64,000 bases of DNA from Sphingomonas sp. SORGH_AS_0879 (GTDB taxonomy: Bacteria > Pseudomonadota > Alphaproteobacteria > Sphingomonadales > Sphingomonadaceae): contig NZ_JAUTBJ010000002.1 of the NCBI RefSeq assembly GCF_030819175.1, positions 1,002,001-1,066,000 of the forward strand, read 5' to 3'. Made by a program: the position numbers and the translations under genes. Below, in pieces: positions 10,691 to 19,677 of the stretch. The stretch's first letter is position 1. The number at the start of each line of letters is the position of its first letter. The notes under the pieces are model-generated. The model saw only the letters and a list, made by a program, of their open reading frames with translations, did no database searches and had not been told where the DNA came from.

Positions 10691-12073
10691 TCACCAGTAG
10701 ATCGCCACAACCTCCACATCCAGCATGCGTGACTTTTTCGGTTCCAGTAAGACCGGGATAGTCGTAACCTCCTTCGCTTTAGAAACAGATATGTCCGGGA
10801 AAAATGGAAGCTTCATGGCCTTTCGCGATCGCTCACGAGCGTCGAAATCGATCTGTGGACTTACGTTCTGGCCGGTAAGCTCTTCAATCAGCGCCTTTAC
10901 CTGAGCAAATGCAAGTCGTTGCCCTTCCGCAGTATCTGGATAGAATACAATCTGCGAAATTCGTTCGTCAATACTTTCTAATACTACATCTGTTATTTTA
11001 TCGTCAATCTCAGATAGAAGTATATCCTTATATTTCCCAATTGCGAAAATGAGCTGCGAGTGCGACGGGTCGGGACTCTGTTTTGATGCATTTTCAGAAG
11101 ATGCCATCATCGCCATCTTACTGGACTCCTCTATCTGGGCCGCCAAATCCGGAACGAAATCCCGGAAAATGTCCGCAGCCTTGATAGGATTCCATTCAGT
11201 CTGAAGTCCAGCTTTAGAAAGTCGACACAGCACTGTGAACTCATTATTCGCGAACAGCACCCTCCGAATGTCTTTCCAATAGGCAGAATGCTCGGTCACA
11301 CCGACGACCTTGAGTGGAATGGAATCCAGTCCCAGATGGTCTACGACCATATTCTTCACAATATACTCGTCAGTTCCATCGATTACTACCGAATATCCAG
11401 ATGCAATACCGTCAATAGGAACTAGGCCAGCTAGCAACCTATTTATAATCTTGTTAGCATTTTTTGCGTTATACAAATCAGAAAATTTCACATTCTCGAT
11501 AAATAGGGCCGGGCTCTCGTCAAACATATCCGAAAATTCAGCAATCATCGTACTCATCTGGAAAATCCATGACGCTGATAACTGGACGTGAAACTCTACA
11601 AGGTCCCCTCTGTTGAGTTCCGAGGCCTTAAATGCTGAATATGTATGGGGATCGGAAAATAGGTCATCCAATTTTTCGGGCAACTCGCCCTTATTGTTAG
11701 GTTGTATTTTCCTTAGATTTTTCAACATGTGCAATTCGCGGAATAGTGATTGCGCATTTGCCTTGCGAACCGTCTGAATGGCACTGCTGTTGGTGCTCTG
11801 GAGCCTAGAAGTAACTTCTGCGGATGCGCCAGGTATTGGCTTTGCGGAAATCTTTCCGCCGATCTCAGCAAGAAGGGCCGCTTCCGATTTGGCTGTTATA
11901 TTGTCCGTTATCTCGCCCTTCTGTGACGCCAGAAGGCTTGCTAGGCTTATTTCATCGAGATAGATGAACTCGCGCAGCGGAGCTTTGTCGTCACTGCGGG
12001 TCTGCAATACCCGGGTAGAGCGCAAACGGATGTAGGGAAATCTTGAGCTGAAAGCGAGCCTACCTAATACCAT
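10691..12073 (-). CDS. DUF6414-like protein, second gene of an AAA+ operon
   Basis: This 460-residue protein has the segment LREFIYLDEISLASLLASQ near residue 33, resembling the opening of DUF6414 proteins; I am only moderately sure of that family. No transmembrane segments or catalytic motifs are evident. The ATG follows the TAA of the AAA+ gene after a single base (TAAAATG), so the two are translationally coupled and probably act together. The region is visibly richer in A and T than its surroundings, a sign of transfer. It is cytoplasmic by composition. Its role is unknown; a two-gene ATPase/effector defence or quality-control pair is one possibility. Confidence 0.55.
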   Translation of the reverse strand: MVLGRLAFSSRFPYIRLRSTRVLQTRSDDKAPLREFIYLDEISLASLLASQKGEITDNITAKSEAALLAEIGGKISAKPIPGASAEVTSRLQSTNSSAIQTVRKANAQSLFRELHMLKNLRKIQPNNKGELPEKLDDLFSDPHTYSAFKASELNRGDLVEFHVQLSASWIFQMSTMIAEFSDMFDESPALFIENVKFSDLYNAKNANKIINRLLAGLVPIDGIASGYSVVIDGTDEYIVKNMVVDHLGLDSIPLKVVGVTEHSAYWKDIRRVLFANNEFTVLCRLSKAGLQTEWNPIKAADIFRDFVPDLAAQIEESSKMAMMASSENASKQSPDPSHSQLIFAIGKYKDILLSEIDDKITDVVLESIDERISQIVFYPDTAEGQRLAFAQVKALIEELTGQNVSPQIDFDARERSRKAMKLPFFPDISVSKAKEVTTIPVLLEPKKSRMLDVEVVAIYW

Positions 12074-13017
12074 TTTATTTATCCCGTTCCGGACGACGTG
12101 CTACGCGTTCATAGGCTTGAGCGATGTCTTCGCCAGCGACCCGGCTTCGCTGGTCAGATGCTGCAATGAGGGCAGCCTCGGTCCAGATCGCGGTTAGGCG
12201 TGCTGCGGACCAGTTATGCGTTCGCAAAGCCACATCGAAGATCGGCAGGTCGCCATCACATTGAATGCGGCGCATCCCCACGCGCATGATTTCTAGCCGA
12301 TCAATTATACCGGGCAAGCCGAACTCAATTTCCCAATCAAACCTACCCGGTCGGGTCAATGCCGGATCCAATGAATCTACGCGGTTTGTTGCAGCAATCA
12401 CGATAGTGGTGCTTTCGCGATTGCTGAAGCCGTCCATAAGCGTGAGCAGTTGCGCGACCAGTTTTCGAGAAGATTCATTGCTGTTACCGGATCGGGCTTC
12501 CGCAATACTGTCGATCTCGTCAAAGAATATGATCGATCGACCTGACTTGGATTTTTCGGCATGCTCGAAGATCTTTCGGAGCATCCCTTCCGAATCACCC
12601 ACCCATTTGCTCACGATGGCCGGGCCGCTAATGCTGTAGAAATCGGCATTGGCCTGATTCGCGATGATGCGCGCAAGGTGGGTTTTCCCGGTCCCGGGCA
12701 AACCTGTAAACAGAACTCCCTTCACGGGGCGCGCGCCAATACGTTTTAGCTCGTCGTGGCGGTTTAGTTGCGTATTGATCAGATCTTTTGCCCTAGATAC
12801 GACATGGTCGTAACCGCCAAAATCATCAAATGAAAGACCGCCCACGTCCGGCTTTACCAAAAACGATGACGCGGAGATTTCGGGACCGTCGAAATTAGGC
12901 CGTACTCGCATTGGTTTTTTCGACAAGATTCGCCGTATGTCCGAGGATCCGTCTATTTCGACGGTAAAATTTTCCGAGACTGGAATGCCTTGGGAATTAC
13001 CTAACGTCAGCAGAGCG

Positions 13018-13022
13018 CTGCC
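13018..13022. repeat. Target-site duplication CTGCC (left copy)
   Basis: CTGCC at 13018-13022 matches 14336-14340, directly at the two ends of the IS3-family element. Five bases is the usual duplication of the IS2 group. Confidence 0.85.
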
Positions 13023-13051
13023 TGATCTGGCCCCCGTTTCACCGGACGGGT

Positions 13052-13933
13052 TCAAGCGGTTGCAGAAACCAGTGCGCGATGCTCGCGCGGCGAACGCATT
13101 TTGAGCCCTGAATGGGGGTGGTTGTCGTTGTAGTCCTCGATCCATCCGGCAAGCGATGTCAACGCGGTGAGTGCGTCCGGCAGCGGCGAGACGCGGACGT
13201 AATCCCGTTTGAGGGTATGGACGAAGGCCTCCGAGATGCCGTTGGACTGCGGGCTGCGGACGGGGGTGAAGCAGGGTTTGAGGCCCAGCTGCCGGGCAAA
13301 GGTCCGTGTTTCGCAGGCGGTATAGGCCGAACCGTTGTCCGACAGCATCTCGACCGGTGTCGCCGCGCGCATGGTGCCGAAGCGGGTTTCCACGGCTTCC
13401 AGCATGATGTCGCGCACGTCCGAGCCGCTGATGCCGGCATTGGCAACCGCGCGCCACGAGATGATCTCGCGGTCATGGGCGTCGATGATGAAGGCACCGC
13501 GCACGACCTCACCGTTCCAGCAGGTGAACTCGAAGCCGTCGGAGCACCAGCGCAGGTTCGAGCGGATCGTCACTACGACGCCGTCATGCCCATAGTCGGC
13601 TCGCTCGGCGTAGCGCCGCGCCAGCAGCAGGCGGTCCGCCGCCATGATGCGGTAGACGCGCTTGTGGTTGACCGGCGCAAGTCCTTCGGCGCGCCGCTGC
13701 CGATTGAGGACCGCCGCGATGCGGCGGTAGCCGTATGTTGGCCGTTGCGCGGCGATCTGGCGAATGCAGGGCAGCAGATCCGTGTCGTCGGCCTTGGCGT
13801 ACGGCCCGCGCGTCCTGGTGGTTCCCGTCAGGCGGTCGTACACCGTCGAACGCCCGACCCCGAGCGTGCTGGCGACCAGGCTCACCGGATAGTCTCCGGC
13901 AGCGGCGAGTGCATGAGCAAGCTCGCTTTTTTT
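13052..13933 (-). CDS. IS2-group transposase OrfB (DDE integrase)
   Basis: From the A7 slip site (T7 at 13927-13933 on the plus strand) the frame encodes about 293 residues: PKKSELAHALAAAGDYPVSL..., a helix-turn-helix stretch, RPTYGYRRIAAVLNRQ, then the integrase core with CSDGFEF (first Asp), LSDNGSAYTA (second Asp) and the Glu in GISEAFVHTLKRDYV. It is produced as an OrfAB fusion. No break is seen. Confidence 0.85.
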   Translation of the reverse strand, partial: KKSELAHALAAAGDYPVSLVASTLGVGRSTVYDRLTGTTRTRGPYAKADDTDLLPCIRQIAAQRPTYGYRRIAAVLNRQRRAEGLAPVNHKRVYRIMAADRLLLARRYAERADYGHDGVVVTIRSNLRWCSDGFEFTCWNGEVVRGAFIIDAHDREIISWRAVANAGISGSDVRDIMLEAVETRFGTMRAATPVEMLSDNGSAYTACETRTFARQLGLKPCFTPVRSPQSNGISEAFVHTLKRDYVRVSPLPDALTALTSLAGWIEDYNDNHPHSGLKMRSPREHRALVSATA

Positions 13934-14259
13934 GGGCGCGAGCGCTCCAGCGCCTCCTTCAGTATCTCGACCTCCAGCGTCTTGCGCCCGAGCTGGCGCT
14001 CCAGTTCGCGGATGCGGGTTTCCATCTCGCGGACCTGCCGGTTGCTGGTCACGTCGTCGTCGCCGGCAACTGCAACGCTCCCGCCTTCCAGCATCAGCCG
14101 CCGCCAACGGTACAGCAGGTTCGGCGCCACGCCGTTGCGGCGCGCCACCACCGATATGCTCTCCCGACCATCGAGCGTCTCCTCGACGATCCTCAGCTTC
14201 TCGGGCGTGCTCCAGTGACGGCGACGACCGCCGTCGGTGATGATCTCGGACACGGACAT
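13882..14259 (-). CDS. IS2-group transposase OrfA
   Basis: This protein of about 125 residues begins MSVSEIITDGGRRRHWSTPE. It has the HNH-like helix-turn-helix (GRESISVVARRNGVAPNLLYRWRR) and a coiled-coil segment (VREMETRIRELERQLGRKTL). RPKKASL near the end covers the A7 run at which ribosomes shift into OrfB. Confidence 0.85.
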   Translation of the reverse strand: MSVSEIITDGGRRRHWSTPEKLRIVEETLDGRESISVVARRNGVAPNLLYRWRRLMLEGGSVAVAGDDDVTSNRQVREMETRIRELERQLGRKTLEVEILKEALERSRPKKASLLMHSPLPETIR

Positions 14260-14817
14260 AAGCCTATGCTCAGGGGATAGCCCCAAGCCTCCTTCCTAGG
14301 CTCAAATCCGTCCGGTCGAAATGGGGGCCAGTTCACTGCCCGATTCGCCAAGTACAGTCCCGTCCTCAAGCACGTCACGGACAACAGATGTCAGGAAGGA
14401 TGTAGGCCACAGCTCATTGGGCACAACCCTCCAGTCGTTTCCATCGCTGAGAATGACATCGTTCTTGTGAAGGGTGCCTTCAGCCAAGCCTGTTATGCGA
14501 GACGTGCGGCCGTCAAACAAACGAAGATAAACGGTTCCGGATAAGTCATCGACGTGGATGACCTTCATCAGATCGCCTTTGAGAATCCCGTTGCCATCGT
14601 CAATATCATCGCTCATCGCGATGATATTAAGCATAAACCACTGCCCAGACCAAGTGCGCGTGCAGCGCATATCCGCACACAATCGGCGACGCGAGCGGTC
14701 GCTTGAGCAGCGCGGAACCTTTCTCGTCCAGTTCGTAGCGTGACCAAGCGGATGTCGCCGTTTTAGCTGCCCTTTATAGGCTACAAAGTAAGGTGGTCCG
14801 GCCACCTGACAGTTTAA

Positions 14818-15024
14818 GGGCTGAGCCAACCTGTACCTGCGATGTTTCGGTGGGATGGCGCAACCCGAAGCGAGAAGTCCATGCGCGTGCAGCTGTTTCA
14901 CGGCGACGTAGTGGTCTGGGGTGGCCCTGCTCGTCAGACGTTCCGTGGTGTGGATACGCTGCGCGGCAACGGTAGTCCGGCAGGCGAATTTCGCTATAAC
15001 CTTACTTTTCCTGAGGTTAGCTGA
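14818..15024 (+). pseudogene. alkB: alkB 3' fragment
   Basis: The frame reads GLSQPVPAMFRWDG, then VQLFHGDVVVWGGPARQTF and EFRYNLTFPEVS. This matches the C-terminus of the AlkB dioxygenase, where E. coli has LLLEHGDVVVWGGESRLFYH and RYNLTF. An in-frame stop at 14815-14817 and the absence of the Fe(II)-binding HxD motif upstream show that the 5' three quarters are gone. Intact AlkB repairs 1-methyladenine and 3-methylcytosine in DNA. The remnant lies between the interrupted AAA+ gene and the IS91-type element. The small ORF starting at ATG 14842 is part of it and unlikely to be functional. Confidence 0.7.
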
Positions 15025-15375
15025 ACGGCGGCTCGGCCGGACCCGGACGTTGGCCACGTTGTCAGCGAACGGCTTGAATTGTGAAGGGTTTCGGGCGCTT
15101 GCGTACGAAAGCCTCCAATGCAGGAACCCGCGGGCCCCATGCGGTGGTCTATGGGTAAATGGGTTTTGGAATGGTTCTGGCGGGTAAGCGCTGCCGATCC
15201 AGAGGTGTCGCTGCTGGCCCGATTGACGTGATTTCGTGCGGTGTCAGATTGCAGGTGGCGTTGGTTTTGCTGCCCGGTGTGCCTCGCGCCCGGCGCAATT
15301 CCGGGATGGGCATGTGGCGGGCCACCGGCCAGGACACCATGGGCGTGACCGTCATGCAGGATGGGCCATGCCGGG
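15025..15375. other. Intergenic segment with the IS91 terminus
   Basis: No supported gene lies here. The terminal end of the IS91-type element should be in this stretch, because its transposase stops at 15376, but I cannot place the exact end. Confidence 0.4.
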
Positions 15376-16145
15376 TCATGGCGCATGTCTCCGGGCGGGT
15401 GGCGCTGGCTGCGGCGGCGCGCGGGGCTGGCACCAGCGGGCGAAGGTCTCGATGATGGTCATGTGCCCGCCGCAGCACGGGCATGGCGGGCGATGGTCGG
15501 GCGGCTCGTCGGCTTCGGCCTCTGCCTCCTTGATCGGCGCGGCGATGCCCAGCAGCTTGCGGGCGAGCGCCATGGCATCCTTGTGCGTCGAACTGGCGAG
15601 CAGGCCGTAATGCCGGATGCGATGGAAGCCGCGTGGCAGGACGTGGATCAGGAAGCGGCGGATGAACTCGTCGGTCGCCAACGTCATGGCCTGCTGGCGG
15701 TCGGCACCATCGCGGCGATAGTCTTTATACCGGAAGGTGACGCCGCCCTTGTCGAAGGCGACAAGCCGCTGGTTCGAGATGGCAACACGGTGGGTGTAGC
15801 GCGCCAGATAGGCCAGCACCGCCTGCGGCCCGGCAAAGGGTGGCTTGGCGTAGACCACCCAGCGCTTCTTCCGGACGGGCGAGAGATGTCGCAGCAAGGC
15901 TTTGCGTGTCGCCAGGCCCGCCAGGGTGTTGAAGAAGGCCAGCTTGCCGGCATCGAACAATGCCAGGAGACGCGAGAGGAACAGTCGGCGGAACAAGGCA
16001 CCCAGCACACGCACCGGTAGCAGGAAGGCCGGACGCGACGAGATCCAGCGCGTGCCGTCCAGCGCGATGCCACCGCCGGGCACGATCATGTGCACATGCG
16101 GGTGGTGGGTCAGCGCCGAGCCCCATGTGTGCAGCACGGCGGTGA

Positions 16146-16154
16146 TGCCGACCC
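16146..16154. repeat. 9-bp target-site duplication of the IS256 insertion (left copy)
   Basis: TGCCGACCC at 16146-16154 is repeated at 17499-17507, directly outside the two inverted ends of the IS256-type element. Confidence 0.9.
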
Positions 16155-16195
16155 GGGAGTGTCAGGAATTTCGTGTGCGGGCGGGCGGATGAACA

Positions 16196-17441
16196 TTACG
16201 CCGCCATGGCCTTGATGAAGCGTTCGCCGAAGATGACGGCGAACTGTGCCTTTGCCATGGTCCACTCACGTGGCGGCATTCTCCACTCTTTCTCCGAGCG
16301 GTTCAAGATCAGGTAGAGCAGCTTGGTGGCGGCCTCGTCACTGGGGAAATGCCCGCGGGCGCGCACGGCCCGGCGCAGCTTCGAGTTCAAGGCCTCTATG
16401 GAATTCGTGGTATAGATGATCCGCCGGACCTCGTCGGGAAAGGCGAAGAAGGGGATGACCTCGGCCCAGGCGCGCCGCCAGCTCTGGCCGATGGCGGGAT
16501 AGCGGGTGCCCCAGGGCCCCGCCTCGAATGCCGTCAGGGCCTGTTCGGCCGCCTCGGCGCTGGGCGCGCGGTAGAATCCTTCAGCGCGGTCGCCAGGCCC
16601 TTGCGGTCCTTCCAGGAGACGAAGTCCATGGAATTGCGCAGCAGGTGGACGATGCAGGTTTGAACCACGGCGTCGGGAAACACGGCGGTGATCGCCTCGG
16701 GAAAACCTTTCAGGCCATCGACGACAGCGAGCAGGATGTCCTCGGTGCCGCGGTTCCTGAGCTCGTTCATCACCCTGAGCCAGAATTTTGCGCCCTCGTT
16801 CTGCTCCAGCCACAGGCCCAGCACCTCCTTGGCACCATCGGCACGGACGCCGAGCGCGATGTGGATCGCCTTGTTGCGCACCATGCCCTCGTCGCGGATC
16901 TTCACCCGCAAGGCGTCGAAAAAGACGAGCGGGTAGACCGGATCCAGCGGCCGCTGCTGCCAGATCGCCACCTCGTCGAGTACGGCGTCGGTTACCGTCG
17001 AGATCAGATCGGGCGACACAGCCTGCCCCGGCGAAGGCCGGGGTCGATGCCGTACAGATCGTGCAGGTGCCCCGTGATCTCCCGGGTGCTCATACCGCGC
17101 GCGTACATCGACACGATCTTTTCATCGAAACCTGGAAAGCGCCGCTGGTATTTGGCGATCAGCTGCGGGTCGAAGCTGGCTTGCCGGTCGCGCGGTACGT
17201 CGATCGCCAACTTACCGGTATCGGTCGTGATCGTCTTCCGACCGTAACCGTTGCGGCTGTTGCCCGCGCCATCTTCACCGGCGAGGTGATGATCCATCTC
17301 GGCATTCAACGCGCGCTCGGTCAGCGCCTTCTTCAGCGCGTCGAGCAGGCCACCCTGCGCCAAAGCGGTGCCCGCGTCACCCCCGGCCAGCAACTGATCC
17401 AGTAACTCGTTCGGTATGGCAGGCTCTTTGCGTCGGGACAT
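16196..17441 (-). pseudogene. IS256-family mutator-type transposase with insertion and frameshift
   Basis: The pieces are MSRRKEPAIPNELLDQLLAG... to HDLYGID (17441-17043), [20 protein letters not shown]... to KGLATALK (17019 to about 16576) and [14 protein letters not shown]... to ERFIKAMAA (to 16196). Between the first two lies a 23-nt insertion (17020-17042) with the palindrome CCCCGGCCTTCGCCGGGG. Between the second and third, one base is missing near 16575. DDE residues are recognisable in [11 protein letters not shown] and [12 protein letters not shown]. The family cuts and pastes DNA; this copy cannot make the full protein. Confidence 0.85.
17020..17042. repeat. REP-like palindrome inserted inside a transposase gene
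   Basis: The 23-nt insertion AGCCTGCCCCGGCGAAGGCC + GGG separates codons GID and VSP of the IS256 transposase. Its core CCCCGGCGAAGGCCGGGG also occurs, with one arm base different, in the extragenic palindrome at 7691-7706. Confidence 0.7.
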
Positions 17442-17933
17442 ATCGGGTCTCCTTCTTCCCCTTTATGCCCGCCCGCACACGAAATTCCTGACACTCCCTG
17501 CCGACCCGCGCGCCGAGGTGTTTCGGATCGGCCGCGATGGTCCGCAGCGTGTCGGCCCGCCGCGCGGAACAGCAGGTCATAGACCACCGCCTTGTTCTGC
17601 CAGGCGATGGCGGCAATCTCCGCGGGCACGGTGAACACGACGTGGAAATAGCCGACCGGCAACAGATCGGCCTCGCGCGCGGCCAGCCAGGTCCGCGCGG
17701 CCGCGCCCTGGCACTTGGGACAATGCCGGTTGCGGCAGGAGTTGTAGGCGATCCGCCAGTGCCCGCAGTCGTCGCAGGCCTCGACGTGACCGCCAAGGGC
17801 AGCGGTGCGGCAATTCTCGATCGCCGTCATGACCTTGAGCTGGCCAAGGCTCAGATGCCCGGCATGGGCCGCCCGATAGGCGGGCCCGGCGCCGCGGAAG
17901 ATATCGGCGACCTCGAGCGAGGTGCGCACCGGT

Positions 17934-18839
17934 TCAACCGGGAGGTGCCCTGCCTTCCATCACGGCAACGATCTGGTCGAGCGGGCTGGCCACCGCCCGC
18001 ATGGTCTTGCTCGAGACCTGAGTGTAGATGCCGGTCGTGTTGATGTTCACGTGTCCCAGCAAGACCTGGATGACCCGAATATCGACGCCCTGCTCAAGCA
18101 GGTGGGTGGCGAACGAATGGCGCAATGTGTGCGGGCTTACCCGCTTGTGGATCTCTGCGCGCCCCGCCGATTCCTGCACGACCCGGTGCAACTGGCGAGC
18201 CGAGACCGGATCCGTGCCGCTGCGGCCGGGGAACAGCCAGCCATGGGGCAACATCACCCCGCGCCGCTTGCCTTCGCGCCACCATTGACGGAGCAGGTCC
18301 AGCAGGTGTGGTGAAAGCATGGCATTGCGATCCTTGCGCCCCTTGCCCTGCTCGACGCGGATGATCATGCGCTCGCTGTCGATGTCATCGACCTTGAGGT
18401 GGGCGACCTCCGAGACCCGCAGGCCCGCACCATAGGCCACGCTGAGGGCCGCTTTGTATTTGATGCCTGGCGCCGCCTCGAGCAGCCGCGCGGTCTCCTC
18501 GACGCTCAAGACCACCCGCAATTTGGGCGCGTAATGCAGGACAACAAGCCCCAGCGCCATCTCCGGTCGCCTGAGGGTGATGCCGAACAAGAAACGCAGT
18601 GCCGATACGGCCCCATTGATGGTCGCGGGACCAACGGCGCGTTCATGCTGATCCAGCTGAAAGCGCCGGAGGTCTTCAACCGTAGCGGTATCGGGAGGCT
18701 GGCCGAGAAATGCGGCAAAGCGCCGAACGTGGCGGACATAGTCCTTCTGCGTGTGCTCCCCAAGACCACGCATCTTCATATCCTGCAGCATACGCTGGCG
18801 GAGCGAAGTGTTCGGGGTGGCGATAGTAGCAGCATCCAT
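17934..18839 (-). CDS. Tyrosine recombinase accompanying the IS91-type element
   Basis: This 301-residue XerC/D-like protein starts at ATG 18839 (MDAATIATPNTSLRQRM), behind AAGGAAC. The core-binding domain is about residues 10-95 and the catalytic domain about 110-290, with Arg in AYGAGLRVSEVAHLK, HTLRHSFATHLLEQG (His-x-x-Arg), GHVNINTTGIYTQV (His and Tyr). Many IS91-type elements of proteobacteria carry such a recombinase directly ahead of the Y1 transposase; here 4 bp separate the two genes. It appears intact although its transposase is broken. Confidence 0.8.
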   Translation of the reverse strand: MDAATIATPNTSLRQRMLQDMKMRGLGEHTQKDYVRHVRRFAAFLGQPPDTATVEDLRRFQLDQHERAVGPATINGAVSALRFLFGITLRRPEMALGLVVLHYAPKLRVVLSVEETARLLEAAPGIKYKAALSVAYGAGLRVSEVAHLKVDDIDSERMIIRVEQGKGRKDRNAMLSPHLLDLLRQWWREGKRRGVMLPHGWLFPGRSGTDPVSARQLHRVVQESAGRAEIHKRVSPHTLRHSFATHLLEQGVDIRVIQVLLGHVNINTTGIYTQVSSKTMRAVASPLDQIVAVMEGRAPPG

Positions 18840-19085
18840 GGCGAGTTCCTTTCCGTTGAAGGAACCCGCATGGTCGGACGGCCACATCTCCCCGCCCAAA
18901 GCCTTTGAAATACTACCCTACGTCACCCCAAGCGACCCTCCCGCGCAGCGGGTTCGTGCTCTGGTCGAAAGTGGACGGGCTGGCGGTCGATTGAACGCTG
19001 TCGTCCAATCGACCACCAACGATGTGACAGTCCTGTCAGCGTTGATGGTACGCACACTTTATACGCCGACAAGGCTGATGACGCC

Positions 19086-19625
19086 TCACGCCGCCGCCCG
19101 CACCACCTCCGTCGGTATCGCGTCGGCGTAGCTGCCCCCGGCGGGGATGAAGAGGGAGCCGTGCAATTCGATGCCGCGGATCTGATCCGCGGCTTCCCGC
19201 CAGCGCCGGTGCGCGCGTTCGATGCCGCGTTTGATCCGGCTACGGGACGGCAGCGGCGACGCGGTCAAGATGGCGCGTGGCCCGACCGACCAGCGATGCG
19301 TGTCGCCGAGCAGTTCGATGACCCCGTCGTCGCTGGCGAGGTAGGGCTGCACATCGGCGTGCCAGTCAACAAGGATGTTGCCGCGGGTGGCGAGCGAGAT
19401 GCCGACCGGCCCGTCGGCGATGGGCAGGTCGAATTGCACGAGGACGAAGTCTCGGTTCGTCTGTTCGACGATGGCGGCGATCTCCAGCGCCTCGGCGAAG
19501 TTCTTGCGCCCGCCCGAGGCATAGGCGATCGGATTGCCGATGGGCGCATATTGCGGATAGCCCATGGCGAGGCGCAGGCCGGCGGTCCAGGCCTGCATCG
19601 TGTCCATCGATTCGATGACGCTCAT
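19086..19625 (-). CDS. Hypothetical protein of the mobile element
   Basis: This 179-residue protein (MSVIESMDTMQAWTAGLRLA...) is acidic in its first half and basic at about 125-140 (PSRSRIKRGIERAHRRWREA). There are no transmembrane segments or motifs that I recognise. AGAAGGATC gives the ribosome binding site. It lies downstream of, and in the same direction as, the exonuclease-like genes, so it is probably in their operon. Confidence 0.6.
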   Translation of the reverse strand: MSVIESMDTMQAWTAGLRLAMGYPQYAPIGNPIAYASGGRKNFAEALEIAAIVEQTNRDFVLVQFDLPIADGPVGISLATRGNILVDWHADVQPYLASDDGVIELLGDTHRWSVGPRAILTASPLPSRSRIKRGIERAHRRWREAADQIRGIELHGSLFIPAGGSYADAIPTEVVRAAA

Positions 19626-19677
19626 ATCGTTGATCCTTCTTTCTTTTCCGCCCCTTCGAAGAGGCCATCATCACGGC

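Larger units (their letters stand above)
13023..14335 (-). mobile_element. IS3-family element (IS2 group), complete
   Basis: The inverted ends are TGATCTGGCCCCCGTTTC at 13023 and, inverted, TGAACTGGCCCCCATTTC at 14335, continuing with ACCGGACGG in both. The element is 1313 bp long, is flanked by CTGCC duplications, and carries orfA and orfB with an A7 slip site. It interrupts the AAA+ ATPase gene. Both transposase frames appear intact, so it may still be active. Confidence 0.9.
12075..14616 (-). pseudogene. CDC48/proteasomal-type AAA+ ATPase, split by an IS element
   Basis: The gene is in two pieces: 14336-14616 encodes the N-terminus (MSDDIDDGNGILKGD..., an OB-like domain) and 12075-13022 encodes the rest. 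Removing 13023-14335 and one CTGCC copy restores one frame of about 407 codons through VLGESGSALLTLGNSQG. The C-terminal part has Walker A GLPGTGKTH, Walker B IIFFDEID, sensor-1 IVIAATN and the arginine-finger region RPGRFD, as in Cdc48/proteasomal ATPases that unfold proteins. An alternative start is the ATG at 14634. The insertion separates the N-domain from the ATPase domain and should inactivate the protein. Confidence 0.8.
16155..17498 (-). mobile_element. IS256-family element inserted in the IS91-type transposase
   Basis: The inverted ends are perfect over about 30 bp, starting GGGAGTGTCAGGAATTTCGT at 16155 and, inverted, at 17498. The element is 1344 bp and has a 9-bp duplication. Its transposase is broken, so it can only move with help in trans. 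Confidence 0.9.
15376..17929 (-). pseudogene. IS91-family transposase, interrupted and frameshifted
   Basis: The N-terminal part (17929 down to 17508) has the zinc-binding domain CDDCGHWRIAYNSCRNRHCPKC. The C-terminal part (16145 to 15376) has LTHHPHVHMIVPGGGIALDG (HUH-like His motif) and YLARYTHRVAISNQ with the catalytic Tyr. An IS256-type element sits between them. With that element and one TGCCGACCC copy removed, the junction reads ARVGITAVLHTWGSALTHH. Independently, one extra G near 17560 (FRAAGRHAAD instead of FRAAADTLRT) shifts the frame. The protein moves IS91 by rolling-circle replication; here it is dead twice over. Confidence 0.85.

Noticed and set aside
13024..14334. GATC/GTTC as a 4-bp target duplication of the IS2-group element
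   Set aside because: The inverted ends extend over these bases; with the right ends the duplication is CTGCC and the ATPase frame is restored.
14636..14760. Minus-strand stretch reading YELDEKGSALLKRPLAS
   Set aside because: It resembles the wing of a winged-helix regulator, but no start or recognition helix is found next to it.
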